The notes under the pieces are model-generated. The model was not told the origin of the DNA, made no database searches, and saw only the letters and a list, made by a program, of their open reading frames with translations. From Luteitalea sp. (GTDB lineage Bacteria; Acidobacteriota; Vicinamibacteria; Vicinamibacterales; Vicinamibacteraceae), in the NCBI GenBank assembly GCA_009377605.1, contig WHTT01000038.1, positions 1-60,336 on the forward strand: DNA of 60,336 nt, written 5' to 3'. Positions within the stretch are counted from its first letter, which is position 1. Every line of letters begins with the position of its first letter. This document shows positions 27,001-35,900 of the stretch, piece after piece. Position numbers and translations under genes: made by a program.

Positions 27001-27470
27001 ACCTGCCTGGCCGTTTGCACCACGTTGACGTCGGCACGATCGGTCTGGAGCGTCACGTTGGTGCCTGAGACTTCGACCGTTTCGGCCACCTCGGCGACCT
27101 CCAGCGTGACATCGACGCGCTGGACGCGGTTGGTCTCGATGCGCACGTCCTCCTGCACAACGGTGGTGAAGCCCTGCAGGGAGACGGTCACCCGGTAGGC
27201 ACCCGGCAGCAAGTCACCAAAGAAGTACCCACCGCGCTGATCCGTGGTGACCCGCTTCGCCACGCCCGTGCCGACGTTCAACGCCTCGACATCGGCGCCC
27301 GGCACCGCCTGGTCAGTGGCATCCGTGACCGTGCCAGTGAGCGAGCCGTAAAGCACTTGCGTCGACGCGGGCAGGACCGCGACCGCCAACACAAATGGCA
27401 CCAGCAACAGCGGAAGGCCACCAGCGCGATGCGTGCGTACGGGCGCAAGGAAAAGCGACAGCCATTTCAC
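24081..27470 (-). CDS. TonB-dependent receptor, Oar-like (TBDR 2)
   Basis: The protein has 1129 residues. The start GTG 27470 (VKWLSLFLAPV) was chosen because it follows GGAGG at six bases; the ATG at 27548 lies before that ribosome site. After a signal peptide with a long n-region come a carboxypeptidase-regulatory-like domain (GSLTGTVTDATDQAVPGADVEAL), a plug with LPLQGSMGRNYQGLMGLVPGV and AINVSIKSGTNAYAATGWW, and a barrel ending FRFGVRLQY with a terminal aromatic residue. The plug motif differs from that of TBDR 1 (LPLQGSMGRNY instead of [11 protein letters not shown]), so it belongs to another receptor subgroup. It has no enzyme gene directly downstream. Confidence 0.93.
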   Translation of the reverse strand: MKWLSLFLAPVRTHRAGGLPLLLVPFVLAVAVLPASTQVLYGSLTGTVTDATDQAVPGADVEALNVGTGVAKRVTTDQRGGYFFGDLLPGAYRVTVSLQGFTTVVQEDVRIETNRVQRVDVTLEVAEVAETVEVSGTNVTLQTDRADVNVVQTARQVNNLPLQGSMGRNYQGLMGLVPGVTLVGEINSVAGSPQRSISFNVNGVSRVQNNTKIDGASIQYPWLPTNTAYVPSAEAIESVNIVTNAFGAEQGIAGGAAINVSIKSGTNAYAATGWWNHTNSATKARNVFLTTPDVPKDLLNQFGANLGGPILKNKLFFFGNWETTTRRQASPVRLSSLPTEALRNGDFSGVDTVIYDPASGPDPRQRAPFPNNQVPRDRIDLAARELIARMPDPTGPGLVDNFQASGTNTFDRDNLDFKVSLNASDRSTLWGRYSLSPSEVFDPPALGEAGGDALAGGQQGLSPARTQVAGVGGTYTFGPTLVFDGNVGYTRQRLGAENVDIDTNFGLDVFGIPGTNGPDRLQGGMPAFRINNWASLGNPNPSNPFLFRDNQYVATANLSWLTGAHAFRMGWDYQNQQLNHFQPQARGLSPRGTFGFNGNATARQGGAAADRFNSWADFLLGLPMRAGKTDQLSNPSAVYMQVHALYAQDQWQVARNLTLTYGLRWEQYLWPSRDNDIGVSRFDPATGNVLIGGLGDVPKDTGADVGTGKLLPRVGVAYRASEKTVVRAGYGLSADGTSFKDFRDAFPAVLSFEHPTIQLNGVDNEFIPVTTLRDGLDVERFGQPPDIGSGVIPLPTGVGTLTWPQEVEREHTHSFNVTIQHEVTRSLTAQVGYVGTRITGQMGRINLNAAPPGAGDQGRPLAQFGIVDDIVSIQPFADAFYDALQSQLTYRKGGSLVGVSYTWSKAINLLSDGENAGGARIQAPGEIDRNRGRASFDRTHNLQVHWVLDAPFGRGQAWLQEGLGSVLLGGWQLNGVLTAMSGTPFSIVQGTAPQLLAGGSGQVPDQVKPEVEIFDNNQKGVPPPGADPAQFQYFDTSAFAPVDEARFGDVGRNTIRGPGFFNLDLGLFRTISLPFGIQMQLRAEALNVLNHPNFANPGGNVSDAGTFGFIRSTRGVGERNFRFGVRLQY

Positions 27471-27475
27471 AATAC

Positions 27476-27495
27476 ACCTCCGAGCTCCGGAGCTC
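27476..27495 (-). promoter_or_regulatory. Palindrome abutting the TBDR 2 ribosome site
   Basis: GAGCTCCGGAGCTC (27482-27495) is a perfect 14-base palindrome directly upstream of the GGAGGTG ribosome site. It could be an operator or a structure that modulates translation. No promoter boxes are obvious. Confidence 0.35.
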
Positions 27496-27698
27496 ATTAG
27501 TTGTCGTCGCGAACTATTCATTCTATCAGGTGTCATTCGCGTCAACAACGTTGCTCAGTGTGGTCACGACCCTCATTTCCGTGAAGCACCCCCTGTCCAT
27601 ACGCGCCTTGACAGCGTCGCCCGAGACTCGTAAAATACTGCACTTCAGCTCAGATATGGATGGGCGCGGGTTTGCAGACCCGTTGGGAGGAACTGGGT

Positions 27699-28007
27699 AT
27701 GCTTACCGGTCGCAACTTGCGGCGGCAGCGCGCTTCAATCTCATTCGGACCGTACGCCGAAGGCGTCAACGGCTCCCTCCTGCTTGACTGGTGGATTGAC
27801 CGATTCTTGGTGGCTGACCCCGATGCTTCGTTCGGCAGTCTCCCCTCCGTCGGGGAGGCCACCGACGACATGACGTGCCTCAATACGGATGCGGGCGTCC
27901 GAATCCTCGAAACAACTAGCCAGTCCGCACTTGCAGCGCGCGTGGAGGTTGCCGAGTCCTTCAACCTTTCAAGGTTTCAGCGAGGGCTCCGATGCGTGCG
28001 GACATGA
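27699..28007 (+). CDS. Small hypothetical protein (doubtful)
   Basis: A 102-residue frame opens with ATG 27699 after GGGAGG at eight bases, and a small hairpin (CGGGT/ACCCG) lies just before it. The sequence (MLTGRNLRRQRASISFGPYA...) matches no family I know, and its composition is less GC-rich than its neighbours. It overlaps an antisense frame of similar length. The remaining stretch 27496-28138 shows no other gene. Confidence 0.25.
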   Translation: MLTGRNLRRQRASISFGPYAEGVNGSLLLDWWIDRFLVADPDASFGSLPSVGEATDDMTCLNTDAGVRILETTSQSALAARVEVAESFNLSRFQRGLRCVRT

Positions 28008-28138
28008 TGCATTGCGCTCGATCGTTACGAGAAGTTGACGCGACGGTGACACCCTCGTTTCAGCACACGGCTATCGTTCGATCCGCACTCGCGCCCGTTG
28101 CAACACATGACCAACTCGTCATCACAGGGAGGAAGGCT

Positions 28139-28897
28139 ATGAAGAAGTTTACAGCGTCTCTACTGGCAGGGGCAGGTCTCGTCATCTTCGTGACCACATC
28201 GGCGTTTGCCCAGGCTTCTCAGGCCGCGTGGAGGTTTGAAGAAATCGTCGCGCTTGACCATGCGGTCGCCGAGACGGAGGATCCCGGTCCGAACGGCACG
28301 GGTTGGGTGAGCATCCTTACAACTCACATCAAGACACCCAATGCCAAGGAGCTGGCGATCGGCGTTTCGCTTCAGTGTGGGATTGTCACCGATACTACCG
28401 TCAAGAGCGTTGGTGGGAACCAAGATACCGCTGCCGCCCAAGGGAGAATCAAGGTCAGAGTCAAGATCACGCAGCCAGACGGGACCATCGTTTATGCGCA
28501 GCCTAGCAACGGGGCCGATCTTGCCGGCACGCTTCTAGATCCCGGGCCCGGTGTTACGTACTGCGACAGGTACCAGAAGCTGGCGGCGAAGTTCGCGGGT
28601 CTGAACTGCACTGCCGACCCCGTCACGGGTGAGGTCACGTGCGTAGATCCTGAGGAGCTCCAACTGATTCTGAAAACGCTGGGCGCTCACCACTTCAATT
28701 TCCTGAGCGCGAACGTTGTTCCGGGGGTTCAGAAAGTTGAAGTCCAGGCGATGGCACAGGCTGCCGTTGAACTCGGTGGTAGCAGCTTAGGCGCTGCCGG
28801 CGCCGAGGCGTTTGCGGGTGCCGGGGCGTTGTCCGTTGGGATCATTCGGCTGGTGAAAAATGCAGACGGAACGACTGACCTGGGAAACCTCAAATAG
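28139..28897 (+). CDS. Orphan secreted protein, unknown family
   Basis: The 252-residue protein starts at ATG 28139 after GGGAGGAAGG. It has a textbook signal peptide (MKKFTASLLAGAGLVIFVTTSAFA) cleaved near AFA-QAS. The mature part contains four cysteines (LQCGIV, TYCDRY, LNCTADP, VTCVDP), which could form two disulfides, and a glycine/alanine-rich stretch (GGSSLGAAGAEAFAGAGALSVG) near the C-terminus. It has lower GC than the flanking genes. I do not recognise the family. Upstream is a non-coding stretch, and downstream, converging, is the Phd-VapC pair. Extracytoplasmic location is the only safe statement. Confidence 0.7.
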   Translation: MKKFTASLLAGAGLVIFVTTSAFAQASQAAWRFEEIVALDHAVAETEDPGPNGTGWVSILTTHIKTPNAKELAIGVSLQCGIVTDTTVKSVGGNQDTAAAQGRIKVRVKITQPDGTIVYAQPSNGADLAGTLLDPGPGVTYCDRYQKLAAKFAGLNCTADPVTGEVTCVDPEELQLILKTLGAHHFNFLSANVVPGVQKVEVQAMAQAAVELGGSSLGAAGAEAFAGAGALSVGIIRLVKNADGTTDLGNLK

Positions 28898-28984
28898 CGG
28901 ATGACCATCAGGGTCCCGGCGGTGCGCGGGCGGGGCCCTGACCTTTCTGCCGATCGCGACCTTTGTCGTCGCTGCGATCACGGG

Positions 28985-29017
28985 GTCGCCGCCACCGGGC
29001 GAATGGGTAGCGGCGAC
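28985..29017. terminator. Hairpin between convergent genes
   Basis: Perfect arms GTCGCCGC and GCGGCGAC enclose 17 bases. The hairpin lies 88 bases after the stop of the secreted protein gene and 74 bases after the vapC stop on the other strand. There is no clear T-run. Confidence 0.35.
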
Positions 29018-29090
29018 GGAACGGCACAGTGCCGACCGTTCCCCGATCTGAGACGCCACGAACCTCTCTGAGATTACGGCTCACTCACTC

Positions 29091-29573
29091 TCAGCCGCTC
29101 CACGGGTTGAAGACCGGCACACCGGTTGTGGCCACGTCCGCAGTATTCCGCGTGACGAACGTGAGCCCGTGATGCAGCGCGGTGGCGGCGAGTTGGGCGT
29201 CGATTGTCGGCAGGGTGACGCGCTGTCGCTTCGCGAGCGCCTCGACTTGGCCCCATCGCTCGGCCACGGCATCATCGAAGGCCAATAAGCGCCCTGCGAA
29301 CCGGAGACGCACGTCCCGATCGAGCCAGCTCTGGAGGGAGGCGCGCTTCGGATCGTCGTGTGGAAGAAGGTCGATGCCCTTCCGGACCTCACCGATGGTG
29401 ATGACACTTAGGTGCAGGAGCTCCTCGGCTGTGGCATCGACCCAGGCCGTGACACCTCGGTTCGGCCGACGCTTCATAAGCTCTGAGATCACACTCGTGT
29501 CGAGGAGGTAGCCACTTCTGGAGACAGAGCGTTCATCGGCTCGATGTTCCCCCGCTAGCGTCGCTGCTACCAC
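29091..29573 (-). CDS. vapC: VapC-type PIN-domain toxin
   Basis: The 160-residue protein is a PIN-domain RNase. YLLDTSVISEL places the first acidic residue at D25 with E31 after it. VITIGEVRKGIDLL carries the second, and LPTIDAQLAATALHHGLTFVTRNTADV the conserved Asp and the C-terminal strand with the N-T pair. VapC toxins cleave RNA and are neutralised by a partner antitoxin. The GTG start overlaps the antitoxin stop by seven bases, so translation is coupled. About 20 residues precede the PIN core, slightly longer than usual. Confidence 0.9.
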   Translation of the reverse strand: MVAATLAGEHRADERSVSRSGYLLDTSVISELMKRRPNRGVTAWVDATAEELLHLSVITIGEVRKGIDLLPHDDPKRASLQSWLDRDVRLRFAGRLLAFDDAVAERWGQVEALAKRQRVTLPTIDAQLAATALHHGLTFVTRNTADVATTGVPVFNPWSG

Positions 29574-29845
29574 TCGATGTCCCGTGTGGTGTCACGCTTG
29601 CGCTGGATGTCGAGCGCCCGCCCGCCGGTGGGCGCCTGGTGGAAGAACTCAACGAGCGATTCAGGCTGCTCGGCTCGTCCTCGGAGCCGGTCGAACTCCT
29701 CGGCCGGCACGATCACGACCGCCTCACCACCCTGCTTAACAACGCGTTGAGGCCCCCCCGCGCGCGCGAGTCGGAACAATTCGCTGAAGCGCGCCTTGGC
29801 CTGATGAAGCCTCCAGGCCCGCGCAGGTGGATTCAATGGACTCAT
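29567..29845 (-). CDS. Phd/YefM-family antitoxin
   Basis: The 92-residue protein reads WRLHQAKARFSELFRLARA and QRVVKQGGEAVVIVPAEEFDRL, the signature of Phd/YefM antitoxins: an N-terminal DNA-binding dimer domain followed by a flexible tail that wraps the toxin (PESLVEFFHQAPTGGRALDIQRKRD). It is the first gene of the pair and lies just downstream of a long palindrome that it probably binds with the toxin for conditional autorepression. Confidence 0.9.
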   Translation of the reverse strand: MSPLNPPARAWRLHQAKARFSELFRLARAGGPQRVVKQGGEAVVIVPAEEFDRLRGRAEQPESLVEFFHQAPTGGRALDIQRKRDTTRDIEW

Positions 29846-29852
29846 GCGACTA

Positions 29853-29878
29853 GACTACTCTGACCGGTCCAAGTAGTC
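29853..29878 (-). promoter_or_regulatory. Autoregulatory operator of the Phd-VapC module
   Basis: A 26-base near-perfect palindrome has outer arms GACTACT/AGTAGTC and a central GACCGGTC; only the two-base linkers break symmetry. It lies 8-33 bases upstream of the antitoxin ATG. On the minus strand TTGACT and, 17 bases on, TAGTCT could be the -35 and -10, so the operator covers the promoter. Confidence 0.65.
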
Positions 29879-29986
29879 AAATCATGGGTCGGCTGCGCGT
29901 AGTCTCACCGCCCTTCTGACTGAGGGATCCTCACCGCTCCGCCACCCGCGCGCAGCGCCCATGGGTGGCCCACGCAGCAAGACGCA

Positions 29987-30015
29987 GGTGACAGGGTCAC
30001 AAGGTGACAAGGTGA
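29987..30015. repeat. Short tandem repeat, GGTGACA-type
   Basis: Four imperfect 8-base units of the type AAGGTGAC follow each other. The repeat interrupts what was once a glycosyltransferase gene and lies near a run of nine C residues (30054-30062). Confidence 0.55.
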
Positions 30016-30062
30016 ATGGAGGCGGCTCGGCGATCGGCGTCTGCGGCGCGCCGCCCCCCCCC

Positions 30063-30378
30063 GCGTCTCTGGATACAGGTTGCGCGTGAGGCCCATCGCG
30101 AGCCACAGCGCCGCGACGGCGACCGCGCCATACTCGAGCGTAAGCAACGGCACGGGCACAATCCACGATCCATCCAGCGATCGCAGATACCAAACCAGGT
30201 CCGAGTGGAGCCCGCTGAGCGCCGGGTCGTTTGGGCGAGCGCGGTAGGGATCCAGCCCCGCACGCTGGACACGCGCGTCCCACACGTAGCGGATGGCGTC
30301 ACCACCCTGTCCCTCCGGTAGCGCGAGCAAGGCACCGCGTCCGATGAGAGCCAGCGCCAGATAGACGCGCCCTTTCGC
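30063..30378 (-). pseudogene. Membrane glycosyltransferase/mannosyltransferase-type relic
   Basis: The minus-strand frame reads GRVYLALALIGRGALLALP, then GGDAIRYVWDARVQRAGLDP and YRARPNDPALSGLHSD. This is the conserved first-loop region of DUF2029-type polyprenyl-phosphate mannosyltransferases (GDxxRYxWDxRVQxxGxNPY). A hydrophobic helix (YGAVAVAALWLAMGLTRN) follows. The gene then runs into a C9 tract and a short tandem repeat, and the rest is missing. The parts 29879-30062 and 30379-30581 show nothing else. Confidence 0.5.
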
Positions 30379-30581
30379 CCGGTGGGTTCATCGGGCGCGA
30401 TGGCCGAGGGAGTGTGGTTATTCGCTATGCTCGTCCGATTAGTGCTCGTATCGCTCACATCCGTCGGTTCGCTTGCGCTAGCCGCGGTCGTCATGGCTGT
30501 TGATCATTACCCCATCAACGACGTTCCACGGTAGGTTCTTTCGTAGCGAAGAGCCAGTGGGGGCCTTCGCCGTGCCAGCGA

Positions 30582-31961
30582 TCAATGCGGCCAGGCGGTC
30601 TGGACCTGGCGCTCGGTCACCGGCCACCATCGAGCGATCTTCTTCGCCAGGCGCTCGGCGACCTCCGGATGCCGCGCGGCCACGTTGTCCGTCTCGTGCG
30701 GGTCCGCGGTGAGGTCGTACAGCTGCGGTCGGCGCTCCGTCCGGGGATGCGAGCTGGCGTAGCGGCCGAGCGCCCCGTCGTAGGTCAATATCAGCTTCCA
30801 TCGGCCCTCGATCGCCCAGCGATACAGCAGCGACGCTTCCGGGTTGTCGAGATCCGCCACATCATGGGCGAACCCCTCGCCAAAGATCGTGTCGCGATCC
30901 AACTTCTTCCCGTCCCGCACCACCGGCAGCAGGTCGATGCCGGGCAGGTTCTTCGGAATCGCGGCACCCGCTGCACTCAGAATCGTCGGCGCGAGATCAA
31001 CGCTGCTCACCAGCGTGTCATGCTCCTGGGGATCGATCACACCTTTCCAGCTCAGCATGATCGGCGTTCGCACACCTCCCTCGTTCGGCGATTGCTTCGA
31101 ACGTAACGCATAGCCTCCGGCGTCGTCTCGCTGAATCCAGCCGTTGTCGGCCACGTAGAGAAAGAGCGTGTTCTCCGTCAGCCCTTTCTCGTCGAGATAG
31201 TCGATCAACTGGCCGGAGGTCTCGTCGAACCACTCGCACATCGCGTAGTACTTCGCGACGAACAGCGAATCGACCTTGTCGCGATACTTCGCCAGGAGGC
31301 GCTCCGGTGGGTTGTGGGGGGTATGTGGGAGAAAGGGGGCGTACCATACGAAGAAGGGCCTCTTCTCGGCGACCGTATGGTCGATAAACTCGAAGACCGG
31401 TTCCATGCCCTCTCGTCCGATCGTCAATCCGTCGTCGCCGTGGCGGCCGCCGGGTTTGGGAAACCCACGAGTCATGCCATGCGTGAAGCCGCCGCGCTGA
31501 TACGATCCCTCCCACCACTTGCCCGACTGGAAGCTCAGATAGCCCCGCTCGGCCAGCAGCTTCGGCACGGTCGGGTAACGATCGATGTGACTGATCATCT
31601 GCTCGCGCAACTCCGCGTACCGGGTCGAGTCCGGCGGCGCGAGCGCAGGCGAGGGATCGTTCCCGCTGATCTTGTGCTGGTGCGCGTACACGCCCGTGAT
31701 CAGTGTCGCCAGCGACGGCCGGCACAGCGCCGTCGCGACATAGCCTCGGCGGAAGACCGCACTGTGATCCGCCAGACGATCGAGGCGCGGCGTCTGAACG
31801 ATCGGATGCCCCATGAAACCGTAGTCTGTCCACGCCTGGTCATCGGAAACGATCAGCACAATGTTGGGCCTCGCCTGCTCCGCGGTCTGCGCCCAGGCGG
31901 TCTCAGCTCTGGCCAACGCAGCCAGAAGCAAGACCCCAATGATCGTCGTCGCGCCGTGCAT
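30582..31961 (-). CDS. Sulfatase (CRPSL active-site variant)
   Basis: The 459-residue exported sulfatase has its start at ATG 31961, eight bases after GGAGGAGG. A signal peptide is followed by NIVLIVSDDQAWTDYGFMG with the metal-binding Asp pair. The formylglycine motif reads ALCRPSLATLITG: C-x-P-S is present but the usual Arg of C-x-P-S-R is Leu. Further family segments are SGKWWEG, VWYAPFLPHTPHNPP and LYVADNGW (second metal site). Some sulfatase subfamilies tolerate this change, so activity is plausible. The gene lies 17 bases downstream of a TBDR C-terminal relic on the same strand, echoing the TBDR-sulfatase order elsewhere in the window. The sulfated glycan is unknown. Confidence 0.88.
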   Translation of the reverse strand: MHGATTIIGVLLLAALARAETAWAQTAEQARPNIVLIVSDDQAWTDYGFMGHPIVQTPRLDRLADHSAVFRRGYVATALCRPSLATLITGVYAHQHKISGNDPSPALAPPDSTRYAELREQMISHIDRYPTVPKLLAERGYLSFQSGKWWEGSYQRGGFTHGMTRGFPKPGGRHGDDGLTIGREGMEPVFEFIDHTVAEKRPFFVWYAPFLPHTPHNPPERLLAKYRDKVDSLFVAKYYAMCEWFDETSGQLIDYLDEKGLTENTLFLYVADNGWIQRDDAGGYALRSKQSPNEGGVRTPIMLSWKGVIDPQEHDTLVSSVDLAPTILSAAGAAIPKNLPGIDLLPVVRDGKKLDRDTIFGEGFAHDVADLDNPEASLLYRWAIEGRWKLILTYDGALGRYASSHPRTERRPQLYDLTADPHETDNVAARHPEVAERLAKKIARWWPVTERQVQTAWPH

Positions 31962-31978
31962 CACGTCGTCCTCCTCCT

Positions 31979-32137
31979 TCAAAACAAGACCTTCAGGCCG
32001 AACTGCACCTGTCTCGGGGCCCTGGCGCTCAAGATGCGGCCGAAGTTCGGATCCGCGGTGTTGGCCACGGGCAGGTTGAAATTGGCCCGGTTGAAGAGAT
32101 TGAACGCTTCGGCTCTGAAGGCGACCGTGACCGTTTC
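31979..32137 (-). pseudogene. C-terminal relic of a TonB-dependent receptor
   Basis: The last 50 or so residues of a TBDR barrel are preserved: AFRAEAFNLFNRANFNLPV, then FGRILSARAPRQVQFGLKVLF-stop. Upstream of about 32140 the similarity ends abruptly. The missing 5' part suggests deletion or an insertion now decayed. It directly precedes the sulfatase gene. Confidence 0.8.
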
Positions 32138-32934
32138 ATGGCGTTCCCTCGTTTCCTGGCTCTTCCAGGCTCTTCGTCGCTTGGCTAGGCTGACGCGCTG
32201 TAGCCATAGAGCCAAGACCGCGGCGCAACAGCAGGGGCCCCTGCGCTACCTGCGATCTCTCGCTGCGGGTTCCTCTTGCTGGGGGCAGCCCCTTCTCAAC
32301 CCCGTGGATGCACCGAGACATTACCTGATTTCCCGTGAGCATCAAGCGTTTTACGCTCGGAGGGGCTCGTTTGACGTGTCGAAATGCATCAATGAACCAC
32401 TCAGTGGCGATAACTCGAGGGCTCGCCGAGCGCAAGCGCGGCAAACGCTCTCCACGGCCGATGGGGTGCGCAGGGCCTGGGCCTTCCTGCCGTTTTGCCA
32501 TACAAAACGGCGACACATTCGGATTTCCCAACGATCCACGTCCGTACGCTCACGCTCGATGGCGTCATTGCTCAGAACAGCGCCGTTTCGAAACGCGGGA
32601 TGTCGCATGCTGGTCATACGTCTCGGTCCAAGAGGATGCGCCTTTGCTTAGTCTCGCTCGCTGTATCACTTACATCCATTCAGGTGGCTATGGAAGTATT
32701 TCGCAGAGTCAAACTGAAAGCGCTCAGCGAAAAGCTGTTGACGGTGTCATGACGCATTGGTCATTCTTTCGCTGTTCAGCGGTACATGCGTCTGTCCCTA
32801 CGGGCCGAGGAAGCTGAAGCTATCCACTGCATGGCATGCCTCGCCCTCCAGCCGGTTGGATCTGTCGTGGAGACATCCGCGATCCCGGCACAGAGGGGGC
32901 TGACGCGCGTCCGTTTGTCCGGAGGGGGCCCTTT
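32138..32934. other. About 800 bases without recognisable gene
   Basis: Frames on both strands have no family signature. The GC content is lower than in the flanks. The left edge is the abrupt end of the TBDR relic, so this may be decayed inserted DNA. The right part is the leader of TBDR 3, with GGAGGGGG just before its start. Confidence 0.4.
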
Positions 32935-35900
32935 ATGTTCTCCAACGCTGACATTCAGGTTCGCACGGGGTGTGCTCTCGCGGGAGTCCGACTTCTCGGG
33001 AGCATGGCGACCTGCCTTCTCTTGATCGTGATGCCGCTGTTTGGGCAGGGTTCGACCGGGACGATTACTGGGGTGGTTACCGACCCGTCGCACGCGCACC
33101 TGCCGGGTGTCGACGTGGTCGCGACGAACGTGGCGACCGGCGTCTCGCGGTCGACCGTGACGAATGCGCAAGGCGAGTATACGATTCCGCTGCTCCAACC
33201 AGGAGAGTATCAGTTGACGGCAAGCCTCCCCAGTTTCCGCGCCTTCACGCGAAGCGGCCTGGTCGTGGAGTTGGGGCGGGTTATTCGGCTCGACATGGCG
33301 TTGGAGCTGGGCGAGGTGACCGATTCGGTGGAGGTTCGTGCCACCACGCCACTGCTCGAGTCGGAGACGTCGAGCGTGGGGCAGTTCATCGAGAACGAGA
33401 CGGTAATCAACATGCCGCTCAACGCCCGCCGCGCTGGCGAGTTGATCTCGCTGATGGGGAACGCCATCACCATATCCAAAGACGTGCTTCGCCCACGCGT
33501 GGCCGCGGCGGGCGGACGCGGGGATCAGCAGCAGTGGATGATCGACGGCGTCAATGCCTCCAACATCGCGTTGGAGATTCCGCAAGCCCTGTTCAACCCG
33601 CCGGTGGAAGCCGTTCAGGAGATGCGGGTCCAGCAGAACGCGTACTCCGCGGAGCTCGGCAACAGCGCCGGGGGTGTCGTCACGATCTCGACCAAGTCGG
33701 GCACCAACGAGTATCGCGGGGGCCTCTACGAGTTCCTCCGCAATGACGCACTGGACGCCAGGAACTTCTTCGCGGCCGACAAAGCCCCCCTTCGCTGGAA
33801 CGTGTTCGGCGCGGCGATGGGAGGGCCCATCATCAGGAATCGCACGTTCTTCTTCGTGCACAACGAGTGGCAGCGGCAGCGGATTGGCGTGACCAACACC
33901 CTCACCGTCCCCACCGAGCTCCAGCGTTCGGGAGATTTCTCACAGACCACGGACAACGCCGGCGCGCTGACGGCGATCTACGATCCGCTCACCGCGCACC
34001 AGGATCCGGAAGACCCGAGCCGAATCATACGCGATCCGTTTCCCAACAATGTCATCCCGGAGGACCGCTTCGATCCGGTGGGCGCGACGCTGGTCGAGTT
34101 CTATCCGCTGCCCAACCAGGCGCCGACCAACCCGGCCGGCGCGAACAACTTTGTCGGCAATCGCACGAACGCGCTGAATCTTTCCACCCTGACAGCAAAA
34201 GTGGATCACACGTTCAGCGACACGGACCGGTTCGCGTTCCGCTTTATCCTCCATGACTTTCCGACCAACAATACACCCGTCTTCTCACAGGCGGCGGCCG
34301 ATCCGTTCGGGGTTGAAACGGACAGGCGGGCCTACAGCTTCCTGTTCAACCACCTGCACAATTTCTCCCCAACCCTGCTCAACGATCTGCGGGTGAATTA
34401 CCAGCCGCGGCGGTTTCAGATTCACCCGCTGGAACCCGACGGGAACTGGCCGGCGCAACTTGGCTTGAACGGAGTGAACGGCTCTCCCTTCCCGCGGGTG
34501 AACGCGGCCGGTTTCGTGGCGCTGGGCAACAACAACCAAGGGCGTGTGCAAGCGCCGATCACTGACACGCACATCGTGAATACGTTCTCCTGGTTCCGGA
34601 AGTCGCACGCGCTGAAGCTCGGAGGGGAAATCCGGTTGTCCCGAAACCAGGAGGCGCTGGCGCAGTCGATTTCTGGGAACCTCACGTTCCAGCCACAGGG
34701 CACCGGATTGCCCGGACAGGCTAATACGGGCAACGCGATTGCCAGCCTGCTGCTCGGCTACGTGCACCGCGGCCGAGTGGCGGAATTCGACATCCTCGAT
34801 CGGCGCGCGAACTACTTCGCGCTGTTCGTGCAGGACGATTGGAAGGTCACCCCGACTCTCACGGTGAACCTGGGCATCCGGTGGGAGGCCCATACGCCGC
34901 GCGTCGATGCCAACGACCGGCAAAACGGATTTGACCCCGTGGCCACCAACCCGGTCTCCGGCACGCCGGGCGTGGTCACGTTCGCCGGGCGGGATGGCCT
35001 CGGCCGCACTGTCTATGATGGCGACTACAACAACATCGGTCCCCGCATCGGTCTCGCCTGGAGGCCATTCGGCAGCAGAAATGCGGTGATCCGGTCGGGC
35101 TATGGCATCTTTTACGGCCCGCCGCTGCCGGGATCCAACAACACGGCTGCCGGCTTCGGCATCGAGGGAGACCTCCAGACACCCGACAACGGCATCACCG
35201 CGCCCTTCCTGTTGCGGGACGGTTTTCCGGCGTCGTCCCGGCTCGAGTTGGGACCCGGTTTCGGAGCGGTTCCGGTGGGGGAAGCGCCGGTGTTCTCTCC
35301 CGAGTTCATCGACAAGGACCGCCGGCTCGGGTACTCGCACATGTTCAACCTCTCGATTCAGGGGGAGATCGGCTTCAGCACGATGGTCGAGCTCAGCTAC
35401 CTCGGCAACCTGGGCCGCAATGTCCCTGGCCCAAGTATCAGCATCAACCAGGTGCCCCCGGACAACTTCGGCCCGGGCAACCGGCAGGCGCTTCGCCCGT
35501 TCCCTCAGTTCAACGACGTCACCCGCGTCAGTCCCATGGACGGGACCTCCAGTTATCACGGCATGAACATCAAGGTCGAGAAGAGGTTCTCGCACGGCTT
35601 GAACTTCCTGGCCAACTACACCTGGTCGAAGTTCATCGACGATGTGCCCGCGCAGTTCGAGGCGGGCTCGGTCGGCGGCGGCCCGCAAAACCTCTTTGAC
35701 CGCGCGTCGGAGAAGGCCCTCTCCGGCAATGACGTTCGCCACCGCCTGGTGTGGAGCTCGGTGTACATGCTGCCGTTCGGCAAAGGGCGGGCGACGCTCA
35801 ATGAAGGGATCGCGGCCAGCGTGCTCGGAGGCTGGGACGTCGGGCTCATCATGACACTGCAGGCGGGCAACCCGATAGGCCTGGTGACGCAGGTGAACAC

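Noticed and set aside
29987-30015. Tandem GGTGACA units as a possible CRISPR array
   Set aside because: The units are only eight bases with no spacers and no cas genes nearby; it is a simple tandem repeat.
32138-32934. Possible insertion sequence in the gap upstream of TBDR 3
   Set aside because: No transposase motif, no terminal inverted repeats and no duplicated target could be seen.
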